From Synechococcales cyanobacterium GL140_1_metabat_312 (GTDB lineage Bacteria; Cyanobacteriota; Cyanobacteriia; Leptolyngbyales; Leptolyngbyaceae), in NCBI GenBank assembly GCA_025351345.1, contig JANXWB010000080.1, positions 86,729 to 150,728 on the forward strand: a DNA stretch of 64,000 nt, given 5' to 3'. Positions 55,017 to 63,554 of the stretch are shown piece by piece; within the stretch, counting starts at the first letter, position 1, and every line of letters begins with the position of its first letter. The position numbers and the translations under genes were made by a program. Under the pieces are notes generated by a model that saw only the letters and a list, made by a program, of their open reading frames with translations, searched no databases and had not been told where the DNA came from.

Positions 55017-55520
55017 ATGAGCCAGTCGCTTGAACTACCCAAGGTAGATGATTTTTTACAAGAGCTTGCTTCGATTCAGCAGACTGGGTCGAAACGGATT
55101 GCAATTTTGGGGTCTCGCCACGTCCCCATTACCCATCAAAAGCTCATTGAGATGATGATTTTCGCCCTCGTCACTGAAGGCAATCGTGTCTTAACCTCTG
55201 GATCTACCGGAACAAATTTTGCGGTAATTCGAGGTGCATTGCGTGCTGATCCAAGTTTGTTGACTGTGATTTTGCCTCAAAGTCTCGATCGTCAACCCCG
55301 CGAATCTCGTGAGCAGTTGGAGACGGTTATGCATCTAGTGGAGCATCCTGAGAACAATGAGCTAGCGCTGGGTGAGGCGAGTTCGATGTGCAACCAGGAA
55401 ATTATTTCACGGTGTCAGCAGTTGATTTGCTTTGCATTCCACGATAGTCGAACCCTGCTTCAGACTTGCCGAGATGCGGAAGAAGAACGGAAGTTGGTAA
55501 CTATTTTCTATCTGGATTAA
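55017..55520 (+). CDS. SLOG/DprA-like Rossmann-fold protein
   Basis: The 167-aa protein has the nucleotide-binding pattern of the SLOG superfamily (DprA, LOG): RIAILGSRHVPITHQ, GNRVLTSGSTGTNFAVIRGAL and LLTVILPQSLDRQP. Only this core is present; there is no C-terminal winged helix of DprA. Cyanobacteria carry such short forms annotated as DNA recombination-mediator-like proteins. DNA binding or nucleotide sensing is possible, but function is not established. It diverges from the carotenoid oxygenase across 83-113 bp. Confidence 0.72.
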   Translation: MSQSLELPKVDDFLQELASIQQTGSKRIAILGSRHVPITHQKLIEMMIFALVTEGNRVLTSGSTGTNFAVIRGALRADPSLLTVILPQSLDRQPRESREQLETVMHLVEHPENNELALGEASSMCNQEIISRCQQLICFAFHDSRTLLQTCRDAEEERKLVTIFYLD

Positions 55521-55522
55521 TG

Positions 55523-55574
55523 AGATCCCCTAGCCTCCCTAGTAAAAAGGGACTAGAGATGAGGAGAGGGGGAT
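55523..55574. repeat. Short GATCCCC-type intergenic repeat
   Basis: GATCCCCTAGCCTCCCTAG at the left and GAGAGGGGGAT at the right are imperfect inverted ends around a TAAAAAGGGA core. The sequence is related to the 80-bp element at 49283-49362. It lies directly after the SLOG gene. Confidence 0.68.
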
Positions 55575-55610
55575 GGAAAGTTTGGAGCTATTTATTTACA
55601 GGATAGGGCG

Positions 55611-56033
55611 ATGTTGTTTTCTGATTTATCGATGAAGACGCTCTTGCTGGGAGCGATCGCGGTTGAGGCCGTTTTGGTCTATTTACCCTTTGTCGCTGTG
55701 GCCTACGCACGGGTGACGAATGATTACGATGTCTCAGCGCCTCGGGCCATGCTTGATAAGTTGCCGGACTGGGCAAAGCGGGCTAATTGGGCACATCAGA
55801 ACGCTTGGGAAGCCTTTGCAATTTTTACAGCAGCAGCACTAATGGCTTATGTTTCAGGGTTAGACAATGACACGGCTCGGCTTCAGGTGATGGCTCATGT
55901 GGCGGCGAGGGTGCTGTTCCCGGTATTTTATATTGCAAACATTCCATTGCTCCGATCGATGATGTTTGCGGTGGGTACGATTTGTGCATTTTCGTTGATG
56001 TTTGCCAGTGTGACCCAGAGCATGGGAACCTAA
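55611..56033 (+). CDS. MAPEG family membrane protein
   Basis: The 140-aa protein has four membrane helices and the MAPEG pattern: a first helix LLLGAIAVEAVLVYLPFVAVA, then RANWAHQNAWEAFAIFTAAAL and the HVAARVLFPVFYIANIPLLRS segment. Members include glutathione S-transferases and prostaglandin synthases, but bacterial ones are mostly uncharacterised. A ribosome-binding AGGA lies about 9 bases before the ATG. It is followed 39 bp on by yajQ. Confidence 0.83.
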   Translation: MLFSDLSMKTLLLGAIAVEAVLVYLPFVAVAYARVTNDYDVSAPRAMLDKLPDWAKRANWAHQNAWEAFAIFTAAALMAYVSGLDNDTARLQVMAHVAARVLFPVFYIANIPLLRSMMFAVGTICAFSLMFASVTQSMGT

Positions 56034-56072
56034 GGGTCAAGTACACACAGTTCTAAGGACGGTTTTAGGCGT

Positions 56073-56564
56073 ATGGCTGCTAGTTTTTCGTTTGACATCG
56101 TGAGTGATTTCGATCGCCAAGAGCTGGTGAATACCATTGACCAAGTGAGTCGAGATGTGAACAGTCGCTATGACCTTAAGGATACGGCGACGACGTTGGA
56201 TCTCAAAGACGATATGTTGGTGATTAATACGTCGAGCGATATGACCTTGCAGGCGATCGTTGATATTCTCGCGCAGAAGGCATCTAAACGCGGATTGTCA
56301 CTGAAGATTTTTGAATACGGTACGCCGGAGTCGGCGAGTGGTAATCGGATTCGGCAAGAAGTGACGTTGAAAAAAGGGATTAGCCAAGAAATTGCCAAAC
56401 AAATCACGAAGCTAATCCGGGATGAATATAAGAAAGTGCAAGGTTCAATTCAAGGGGATGCGGTACGGGTTTCAGCCAAATCAAAGGATGATCTGCAAGC
56501 CATCATGGTCCGCATGAAGCAAGAAGAATATCCCGTGGCACTTCAGTTTACTAATTACCGCTAA
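56073..56564 (+). CDS. YajQ family nucleotide-binding protein
   Basis: The 163-aa protein matches YajQ across its full length: [20 protein letters not shown] at the start, [27 protein letters not shown] and the ending [13 protein letters not shown] [17 protein letters not shown] then [15 protein letters not shown]. Family members bind RNA or, in some bacteria, cyclic di-GMP and act as effectors. It is two ferredoxin-like domains. The MAPEG gene is just upstream and could share its transcript. Confidence 0.93.
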   Translation: MAASFSFDIVSDFDRQELVNTIDQVSRDVNSRYDLKDTATTLDLKDDMLVINTSSDMTLQAIVDILAQKASKRGLSLKIFEYGTPESASGNRIRQEVTLKKGISQEIAKQITKLIRDEYKKVQGSIQGDAVRVSAKSKDDLQAIMVRMKQEEYPVALQFTNYR

Positions 56565-56685
56565 TATCCTTAACGGATTTGAGGAGAAAATTCGATCGTT
56601 CTATTCCTAAGTCATCGGCCTTTTGAGGAAGAACGATCGTTTTGACACTTCAATCCCAAAGCCTCAAGATTTAGCCTGATTATTA

Positions 56686-57270
56686 TTAAGATGCAGTAAA
56701 TATCTTGAGATTATTGCTTTGTAGCCATTGGAACAAATCACTTGGCTGAGTAAAATCTAACAATGCTTCTCCTAGGGTTTCTGCTTGAAGCAGAGATAAA
56801 TTTCTAACTTGCGCTTCTACCTCAACCGATAAACCACCAATTTTCTTTTTCAAAAGACGTAAAACCAATTCGTGGTAGCCTTTGAGTTCGCCACGTTGTT
56901 CGCTAGCGGCAATTCGTTCCAGTAGTAAGGGAGATAATTGCATAATTAATGCCTGCTCTTCTGGCTCAATGTTTTGTTTGGCTTCTAGCTCTACTCTATA
57001 GGATAGCAACAGATCTAAGGCGTTGTTGCGATAGGGATGATTGGGTGGTAGGGCAGAGATTTCGGACATGGCAGTCTGTTGGACTTTCCCTTTGCCCATT
57101 AATCGGAACCACAATGTTTCTACGATCGCAGGGAGTTGGTGAACAACAATGATGCCTGTTTGTAAGCCTTCGGGTAAAAGGTAGAGTCCTGAACCCCAAG
57201 TGATTTCATTACTCACAGCATGAAATTTTTCGAGTTTGTGGGCGGCGATCGTAGGGGTGATAATCCACAT
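56686..57270 (-). CDS. N-terminally truncated DUF4351 (Rpn/PD-(D/E)XK-associated) protein
   Basis: The 194-aa frame opens at MWIITPTIAAHKLEKF, which in full-length relatives is internal, after an N-terminal nuclease-like domain. It has WGSGLYLLPEGLQTGIIVVHQLP, a charged helical stretch and the DUF4351 ending LVLRLLKKKIGGLSVEVEAQVRNL...LGEALLDF. A TGA in frame lies only four codons before the ATG, and the pilQ terminator begins about 80 bp upstream, so the missing domain is absent from the DNA. It is probably a decaying copy, though the C-terminal part could still be translated. Confidence 0.72.
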   Translation of the reverse strand: MWIITPTIAAHKLEKFHAVSNEITWGSGLYLLPEGLQTGIIVVHQLPAIVETLWFRLMGKGKVQQTAMSEISALPPNHPYRNNALDLLLSYRVELEAKQNIEPEEQALIMQLSPLLLERIAASEQRGELKGYHELVLRLLKKKIGGLSVEVEAQVRNLSLLQAETLGEALLDFTQPSDLFQWLQSNNLKIFTAS

Positions 57271-57348
57271 GAGGGCGGCACCTCAGATTGTTCTTTGTCG
57301 CGGTTAAGTTCTCTGTTGCACTTCTAAGATTTTGCGCCCTTACCATAC

Positions 57349-57386
57349 AAAACCGATCGCCCCTCAACTGAAGAACGATCGGTTTT
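57349..57386 (-). terminator. Hairpin terminator after pilQ
   Basis: AAAACCGATCG (57349-57359) is the exact complement of CGATCGGTTTT (57376-57386), an 11-bp stem with a 16-nt loop and a T-rich exit on the minus strand. It lies 26 bp after the pilQ stop. Confidence 0.78.
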
Positions 57387-57411
57387 ACAAATTCAATTCA
57401 ATTCCAAAGCC

Positions 57412-59541
57412 TTAACGATTTTGTTGTAAGAATTGTTGGGCTTCTTTGCCGGGATTGTAGCCATAACCAAAAGTAGACCGATCGGTATCATCCAAGATCT
57501 TAGGCGTTACCATAACAATCACTTCACGACGTTGCTTATCACGGCTTGTATTACGGAAGAGAGCACCTAGGATGGGTAAATCTCCCAAGATAGGTACCTT
57601 TGTAACAGTTGCCCGATCGGTTTCCTGAATCACACCTGTAAGGATCAAAGTTTGACCATCCCGAATACGGACTAGGCCAGAACTTGTATCACGCTTTTGA
57701 AGCAATGTAATAAAGTTTCCGCCTGTAATTCCTGCAATACCAACAGTCTGTTGATTTTTTGGTGCAGAGATCTTTGACGCAATTTCCATAGAAATAAAGC
57801 CATTATCATCAATACGACGAAGATCTAAGTTCAGAATAAGTCCGGCATCTTGCTTTTCAACGGTAACAGTCGTATTAGAAGTATTACCCGTCGTTGTAGT
57901 CGTGGAAGTAAAATTTGTGACAACTTCCTCAACTACTCTAACCCCAGAACTTTGGCCTTCCTGAATAATCAAAGTCGGGTCAGTCAGAACTTTTGCATTA
58001 TTGTTTTCGATCGCAGCAGAAACTATAGCTAACCAATTAAAGCCTTTAGGGAAATTAGTTTGCCCTCCAGAACCAAAGGTAGCGACAGCAGCGCCGCCTG
58101 TGATACCAGCGCCCACACCATCGAAGTTAAAATTTAAACTTGTGTTTGCTCGATCGACACCATTCAAGTCAATATCAATAACTTTGACAGTCACAGCAGC
58201 TTGACGTTTCCGCACATCAAGCTGAGTCAAGAACCCAGTTGCCAATTCAATTTTGCGAGGATTACCTGTCAACGTAATCGCATTCGTCCGAGCATCTGCC
58301 GAAACCGACAACCCACGAAGCAACAGCGGACCCACACCACCACTTGCACGCAAGGCCAAAATAGTTGGAGTCCGAGTTTCAACGCTCCGAGCTGCTGCCC
58401 CTTCACCGACCGTCTGAACCGTGACTTGAGTAATCGGAAGTTGGGTTTCAGCTCCTTGAGTCGTCAGGAAATTAGAGGCTGCTTCCGTCGTGGTTTGGTT
58501 CAACCGAATGGTCCGAGAAATCACGTTCCGCGCGTCATCAGGAAGACTGGTACCAACGAAGATTGTCCGACCCACCCGGTTAGCTTCCATGCTTGCACAG
58601 GCTGGCGCACCCGCCCCACCGCCGCCGCCAGAAGGAACACAAGCAATCCGAAGAACGTAATTAAAGACGTCTTGAACCGATTCATTCTCAATATCTAAAG
58701 AAATAGTCGGACCACCAGAGCTACTTGCACCAGGAGCCGCAGGAGTACCACCTGAAGCGCCACTACTCGGGCCTTCGCTATAAGCCAAGTTCATGCCAGC
58801 CGCACGAGCCAACAGTGACAACACTTCACGTACAGGCGCATCACGTAACACCAACCGAGGAATCCGCTCATTGGTACCCAAGTCGATCGAGGCGGGACTC
58901 GTATCCAATTGAGAAATCGCCATATCTCCCACAGGTGGAGCCGAAGCACGCGGCATCAACGGTGGCGCGATATTATTAGGCGCTTGGGGAGCAGTGCGGG
59001 GTGCGCTAGGGCTTGGGATAAATGGGACAATTGGAGTTCCCGTCGGTGGTTGAGGAGTCGCTTGAGTCGCTTGAGCGATCGTTTCGACTGGAGGCATATT
59101 GACCGCTTGGGCCAAACGACCCGTTTCACCCGCCTTACCCACGACATTTAACACAACGCCATCGCCATTCTTGCTGACTAATTGACCAATTGGAGCCGTT
59201 TTACCATCCCCCACAACCGTCACTTGAACCCCGTCCTTACCCGCTGGAATCACCGCGATCGAGGCAATACCAGGAGCAGGATTATTTTGCCGATAAGGCT
59301 GATTGTTAGCCAACTTAGTATTGAAAACATAGGCATTCCAAGTATTACCGCGATTAGTATTAAATACTTGGGGTGGTTTGCTGCCTGCCTTGGTTTGCAG
59401 CACAATATCCATCCCGTTTGCAGCAGGATTCAATTGAACATTAGTGACTTGTGTAATGTCAGCGGCGATCGCTGGAAGAACCGTTGCAACCAACATTGTT
59501 GTGGCGACAAAAGTTCCGCTCATGCTAAAAAGATCTTTCAC
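57412..59541 (-). CDS. pilQ: Type IV pilus secretin PilQ
   Basis: The 709-aa outer-membrane secretin has a signal peptide (cleaved near AIAAD), an AMIN domain (about 28-135) and a Pro/Ala-rich linker (150-225). An STN-type N0 domain follows (RLVLRDAPVREVLSLLARAAGMN), then an N1-like repeat and the secretin core. The core includes VKVIDIDLNGVDR, LTDPTLIIQEGQSSG, the VRIRDGQTLILTGVI segment and VPILGDLPILGALF. It forms the gated outer-membrane pore through which the pilus exits. Met7 is an alternative start. It is the last gene of pilMNOQ and has its own terminator. Confidence 0.95.
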   Translation of the reverse strand: MKDLFSMSGTFVATTMLVATVLPAIAADITQVTNVQLNPAANGMDIVLQTKAGSKPPQVFNTNRGNTWNAYVFNTKLANNQPYRQNNPAPGIASIAVIPAGKDGVQVTVVGDGKTAPIGQLVSKNGDGVVLNVVGKAGETGRLAQAVNMPPVETIAQATQATPQPPTGTPIVPFIPSPSAPRTAPQAPNNIAPPLMPRASAPPVGDMAISQLDTSPASIDLGTNERIPRLVLRDAPVREVLSLLARAAGMNLAYSEGPSSGASGGTPAAPGASSSGGPTISLDIENESVQDVFNYVLRIACVPSGGGGGAGAPACASMEANRVGRTIFVGTSLPDDARNVISRTIRLNQTTTEAASNFLTTQGAETQLPITQVTVQTVGEGAAARSVETRTPTILALRASGGVGPLLLRGLSVSADARTNAITLTGNPRKIELATGFLTQLDVRKRQAAVTVKVIDIDLNGVDRANTSLNFNFDGVGAGITGGAAVATFGSGGQTNFPKGFNWLAIVSAAIENNNAKVLTDPTLIIQEGQSSGVRVVEEVVTNFTSTTTTTGNTSNTTVTVEKQDAGLILNLDLRRIDDNGFISMEIASKISAPKNQQTVGIAGITGGNFITLLQKRDTSSGLVRIRDGQTLILTGVIQETDRATVTKVPILGDLPILGALFRNTSRDKQRREVIVMVTPKILDDTDRSTFGYGYNPGKEAQQFLQQNR

Positions 59542-59613
59542 GGGGACGCTCCTAAGAAATCAAAAAACTCAAACTCAAAAAACTCAGACTAAATAGATGA
59601 ATGAACGCGAACC

Positions 59614-60576
59614 TTATTTCTTAGGTGGCGTAGACGGGCTTGGGCTTGCACCCGGACTTGGACTCGCTGTCGCAACTGGAACTAGCAACTTCGCTTCTTC
59701 CGGGCTAACAGGAATCAAGGCATCCATCTTGAAAGACGTTTTCAAAACAGTGTCCGGCTGACAGTTCCGCAACGCTTCTGGAACGGGCGAATTTGAATTG
59801 ATTTCATACAAAATCGGCGCTCCACCTTGACGGCCCACCGCAATATTCATATCGCGTAATAACAACAATGGCTGCAAACGCTCAATAGTGCGGAAAATTT
59901 GTTGCGTTTGATTGAAGTTCCCCTCAAATGCAACATCAATTGTATCCCGCTTCAATTTATTATTGAGTTCTGCCCCCAACGAGCCATCTGTCAACAAATT
60001 AGGCACAGTTGAGGTTGCTGCCGCTGCCGCCCCTGTCGCCGCCGAACCCGCTGGTTTATAACTGGTTAACTTCGCATCTGCCACCAATGGTCCGATCGCC
60101 TCTTCAAACCGCTGTCCATCGGGAATCGTAGTGAATTGCTCCTTGACCCAATCGGGGCAGCTCGCTAATTTCGCACGTTTTGCATCCAAGATGCCGCTGT
60201 TATTCCGCTTGATCAATTGGTTCAGATCCAAAAGGAGCGTATCCATGTTTTTCTGTTGAGCAAACAACGATAAAACCTTCTCCCGCTGTTGCTGAACCTC
60301 AGCTAAACGAACTTTGGCCTTTTTCAGATCCGCCTCAATCTTCTGAGAATCACCAAGTTGGGCCTCTTTTTCCTTAACCTTGGCATCCAAAGCTTCAGTT
60401 TCTAGACGTAATGGCTCAACAAAATTTAGCCAGCCAAAAGCCGCCAACCCAATCCCCAATACTCCCAGGCAAATGCCGCTAATAATGGGCGTAAAGGTAA
60501 TGCCAAAAGCACTGGGGTAATTCGGTTCATTATTAAAATCCGCATCAGGCGGAATGAAATCTCCACTCATGCTCAT
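59614..60576 (-). CDS. pilO: Type IV pilus inner-membrane assembly protein PilO
   Basis: The 320-aa protein has a cytoplasmic start, one membrane helix (GICLGVLGIGLAAFGWLNFV, about residues 34-53) and a coiled coil with strong heptads (LEAKVKEKEAQLGDSQKIEADLKKAK and on, to about 110). A ferredoxin-like periplasmic domain follows, with a Pro/Ser tail. It pairs with PilN to align the inner and outer pilus machine. Its ATG overlaps the pilN stop by 4 bp (ATGA), so translation is coupled. Assignment rests on structure and operon position. Confidence 0.88.
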   Translation of the reverse strand: MSMSGDFIPPDADFNNEPNYPSAFGITFTPIISGICLGVLGIGLAAFGWLNFVEPLRLETEALDAKVKEKEAQLGDSQKIEADLKKAKVRLAEVQQQREKVLSLFAQQKNMDTLLLDLNQLIKRNNSGILDAKRAKLASCPDWVKEQFTTIPDGQRFEEAIGPLVADAKLTSYKPAGSAATGAAAAATSTVPNLLTDGSLGAELNNKLKRDTIDVAFEGNFNQTQQIFRTIERLQPLLLLRDMNIAVGRQGGAPILYEINSNSPVPEALRNCQPDTVLKTSFKMDALIPVSPEEAKLLVPVATASPSPGASPSPSTPPKK

Positions 60577-61406
60577 GGTTTTACTCCCTTACTCTTGAGG
60601 GCTTCAACACGGGTAACTAAACCCACTGCGCCTTTACGATCGAGTTCACGCAACAGTTCTGATGTAGGAACTTCCGACATCTTACTTTGCACCGTGAATG
60701 TAACCCGTCCAGGCAGTTTGATGGCCTGATTATTGGTATCTTTTGGTTTTTCTTGTCCCGGCTTCACAGGTAGCTCAACCGCTTTCGGAAGCGAAATTGC
60801 AGGCAAAGGTTTAGAGTCCAACCGTGCGGTCTCAACAATTTTAGTGTCGTCTGGCTTGAGGAAGTTTGACTTCTTCAAAATGACCAACAAATCATTTACC
60901 TGGTCAAAATCATTGGCTTCACCCTTAATAGTGACATCCAGCGAATAGACCGGATTCTTACCCGCAACAGGTGCGCCCGCTGCGATCGGAGTCTGAACAA
61001 TAGAGGTGATTTGAACCCCAGGTGGAAGCCGTTCCCTTAAATCTTGCGACATCGCGGACCAAGGCTTAATTTGGTTAAATACGGTCGCGAGGGCTTTAAT
61101 TTCACCTTCTGCGGCCACCACCTTTTTGTTCGCTACATCTAACTCCTTTTGCTTAGAGGCAATCGCCCCAAGCTTGGAGTCTAGTTCAGTTTCCTGGGTG
61201 GTCAACTCACCTTTTTGCCAGTTGTAATAAGCGAGTGCGCCGCCTGTCAATGCCAGCAAAGTCAAGGCGGTCGCAATTCCGGCATAGAGCGGAACTGGAC
61301 TTTCAGATCCCCCCGTCGGTTGTCGTGCTATCCCGCCCCGCGAAGATGCCGCACCGGGTTTCTGGTCCGGACGATCGTTTAGAAAATTAATATCGAGATT
61401 AAACAT
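60573..61406 (-). CDS. pilN: Type IV pilus assembly protein PilN
   Basis: The 277-aa bitopic protein begins MFNLDINFLNDRPDQ, the conserved cytoplasmic segment that docks into PilM (family form: INLLP.R). It has one membrane helix (about 41-63), a coiled coil and a periplasmic ferredoxin-like domain with LRERLPPGVQITSI. It sits 6 bp after pilM and overlaps pilO by 4 bp. The docking motif is the cyanobacterial variant INFLNDRP. Confidence 0.9.
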   Translation of the reverse strand: MFNLDINFLNDRPDQKPGAASSRGGIARQPTGGSESPVPLYAGIATALTLLALTGGALAYYNWQKGELTTQETELDSKLGAIASKQKELDVANKKVVAAEGEIKALATVFNQIKPWSAMSQDLRERLPPGVQITSIVQTPIAAGAPVAGKNPVYSLDVTIKGEANDFDQVNDLLVILKKSNFLKPDDTKIVETARLDSKPLPAISLPKAVELPVKPGQEKPKDTNNQAIKLPGRVTFTVQSKMSEVPTSELLRELDRKGAVGLVTRVEALKSKGVKP

Positions 61407-61412
61407 TATGCC

Positions 61413-62510
61413 TTAAGCCTCCCGTAAACCCAACCCTAAAACCACGCCCAGCCCCGATCGGAGGCTTGCGGGGAGGTCTGCTGTCGTCTCTAATGAGAGT
61501 GTTTCTACCGGGTCAACGAGGCTACAAGGTAAGCTCAATCGTTGGGTAAAGAACTCATCAATTTGACCAATAGCGGCCCCTGGACCTGCCAGTAATAGCT
61601 GCGCAACTTCGAGATTCTCACCTTGATTGGTATAGAAATCGATCGATCGTCGCAGTTCATCTGACAGCTCTCCCAAAATCCGCAACATGGCGGCAGTTCC
61701 AGGATTCCCGCCGCTGGGCCGACCGGACGCATCCACATTCAGCGGAATTGTCATGCCCTGCAACAAATCAATGCTGCGCGATGCGGGGAGATTCATGGCT
61801 CTCGATAGTGCGCTTTGAATTTGGAATGTCCCAATGGGTACAGTCCGAGAGAATTGAGGCACGCCGTCTACCGTGATGGAGATTTCCGTACTTTCAAATT
61901 CAATGTCTACAATAGCCACGGCTTCTTGAGATCCAAACTGCCGAAGCTGTTCGCGAATCGTCCGAATCAGGGCAAAACTACTAATTTCCAAAACATCCAA
62001 TGTCAAGCCCGCTTGCTGGAAAGTTTGGATATAGGAATCAGTCACCTCACGGCGAGTTGCGACGAGAAGAACTTGCACTTTTTCAATGCCATCTTCGTCA
62101 ACAAATAACCCAAGTTTCTGATAATCCACATCCGCTTCTTCGCGAGGAAAAGGCAAATAGAGACCCGCTTCTTGGTTTAAAACCATGTCGCGAAGTTCCC
62201 GATCGTCCAACTCAGCCGGAACTGGAATGATGCGAGTAACAGTATCTCGACCACCATGAATTGCCGTCGCTGCTTGCTTTGCCTTGATTTTATTCTCAGC
62301 AAGTGCAGTTTGAATAAGCTCCGCCATCGCAGCTTGATCAACAATCTTCCCTTCTTGGAAAACGCCTTCAGGAACGGGAACGGTTGCATAATTAACAAGC
62401 CGTTTTTTTCCACCCTTCGAGCTAAGTTGGGCGATGTTAATCCGATCGGGGGATAGCTCAATGCCAATCCCCTTAGATCCTTTTGAAAATAAACCTTTTA
62501 AACTAACCAC
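61413..62510 (-). CDS. pilM: Type IV pilus assembly ATPase-like protein PilM
   Basis: The 365-aa cytoplasmic protein has the actin/FtsA-like fold of PilM: GIGIELSPDRINIAQLS (phosphate 1 loop), VAIVDIEFESTEISI (phosphate 2 loop) and LLLAGPGAAIGQIDEFFTQRL. It binds the PilN N-terminus and assembles the cytoplasmic ring. It is the first gene of pilMNOQ; its promoter lies in the 420-bp AT-rich region upstream. There is no pilP, as usual in cyanobacteria. Confidence 0.94.
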   Translation of the reverse strand: MVSLKGLFSKGSKGIGIELSPDRINIAQLSSKGGKKRLVNYATVPVPEGVFQEGKIVDQAAMAELIQTALAENKIKAKQAATAIHGGRDTVTRIIPVPAELDDRELRDMVLNQEAGLYLPFPREEADVDYQKLGLFVDEDGIEKVQVLLVATRREVTDSYIQTFQQAGLTLDVLEISSFALIRTIREQLRQFGSQEAVAIVDIEFESTEISITVDGVPQFSRTVPIGTFQIQSALSRAMNLPASRSIDLLQGMTIPLNVDASGRPSGGNPGTAAMLRILGELSDELRRSIDFYTNQGENLEVAQLLLAGPGAAIGQIDEFFTQRLSLPCSLVDPVETLSLETTADLPASLRSGLGVVLGLGLREA

Positions 62511-62930
62511 AGCACTGATAATCCAAGATGAATTAGGTTAAAACCAGCAAAACAAGCGAATGTCGGCTATCACTAACTAGGAGAATCTTCTCCAGTTCAG
62601 AGCTAACTTTTTCGATAAATCGAGAGTAACGCTACTGAATAGTACATAACGGATTCAAAAATGGATAAATGTTTTTATTCAAAACAGTCAATTCACGATA
62701 AAAGCCCTAAACCTTTCCTAATTTTTGCTTCTAAGTTTTAGATCTCAAACTTAATAATTTGAGTTGACATATAAGACAAAGATACTAACCCATAAGCGAT
62801 AGTACATAAGATTTTCAAAAACGCACGACTTTTTTTAATTTAATTTAAAATTTAAATCTAATTTTAAAGCTAGTTTTAGAGTTGATTTAAGCAGTCATTT
62901 CCGATGACCCCAACCCTAGCCCCATAGAAC
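62511..62930. other. AT-rich region upstream of pilM
   Basis: The 420 bp are notably AT-rich, especially 62830-62890 with TTTAATTTAATTTAAA-like runs. The region holds the pilM promoter and the end of the DUF456 unit. No CGATCG, no gene and no structured RNA is evident. Confidence 0.5.
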
Positions 62931-63521
62931 CTACCCCCACACCATGAGTGGCCAAGTGTTCCAGAGAAATATACCCACAGCACCGATCGCTAGCACCATT
63001 TCAATCAAATTCCCAACCACCGAACCCAATCCGATCGCAAGACAAACCTTTCCGGCCATCTTGAGTCGAGGAACCATAGGCAAATCCCGCCGATACAAAA
63101 ACTCTCCCGCAAACCCACCAAACAATCCGCCCGCCAAAATTCCAAAAATCGGGCCACCGATCGGGAGCGCTGGCAAAAAGCCAAAGAACCCCATGGCCAT
63201 TCCACCCATCATGCCCCACTGACTCCAAGCACTTGCCCCGACTTGCTTTGCGCCTAAATAACCTCCGAGCCATTCCACCCCTGCACTCAGAATCAATGCT
63301 AAAAAAATCAAAGAAAGCGGCAGTAATGCGATCGCGAACTTAGTGGCAAAACACCACACCAAAATCGCCACCAAAATTAAACTCGGCCCCGGCAATCCTG
63401 GCACTACTGCCCCCACAACCCCAACCAACATCACCGCGACCAAAATCCCATAAAGCCCTAACATTGCCATGAGCAAGCCTCCTAAGAAACTAAAAACTAA
63501 ACGTCCTTTCGCGGGTATCAA
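62931..63521 (-). CDS. DUF456 family membrane protein
   Basis: The 196-aa protein is glycine-rich with about five membrane helices, matching DUF456: VVGAVVPGLPGPSLILVAIL, the Gly motif GGYLGAKQVGAS and GPIFGILAGGLFGGFAGEFLYRR. No function is established; it may be a small channel-like or glycine-zipper protein. It lies 33 bp after the M48 protease gene and is probably co-transcribed. Confidence 0.87.
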   Translation of the reverse strand: MIPAKGRLVFSFLGGLLMAMLGLYGILVAVMLVGVVGAVVPGLPGPSLILVAILVWCFATKFAIALLPLSLIFLALILSAGVEWLGGYLGAKQVGASAWSQWGMMGGMAMGFFGFLPALPIGGPIFGILAGGLFGGFAGEFLYRRDLPMVPRLKMAGKVCLAIGLGSVVGNLIEMVLAIGAVGIFLWNTWPLMVWG

Positions 63522-63554
63522 AAGATCCGATCCCCTAATTTTTCAACCCTCCTC

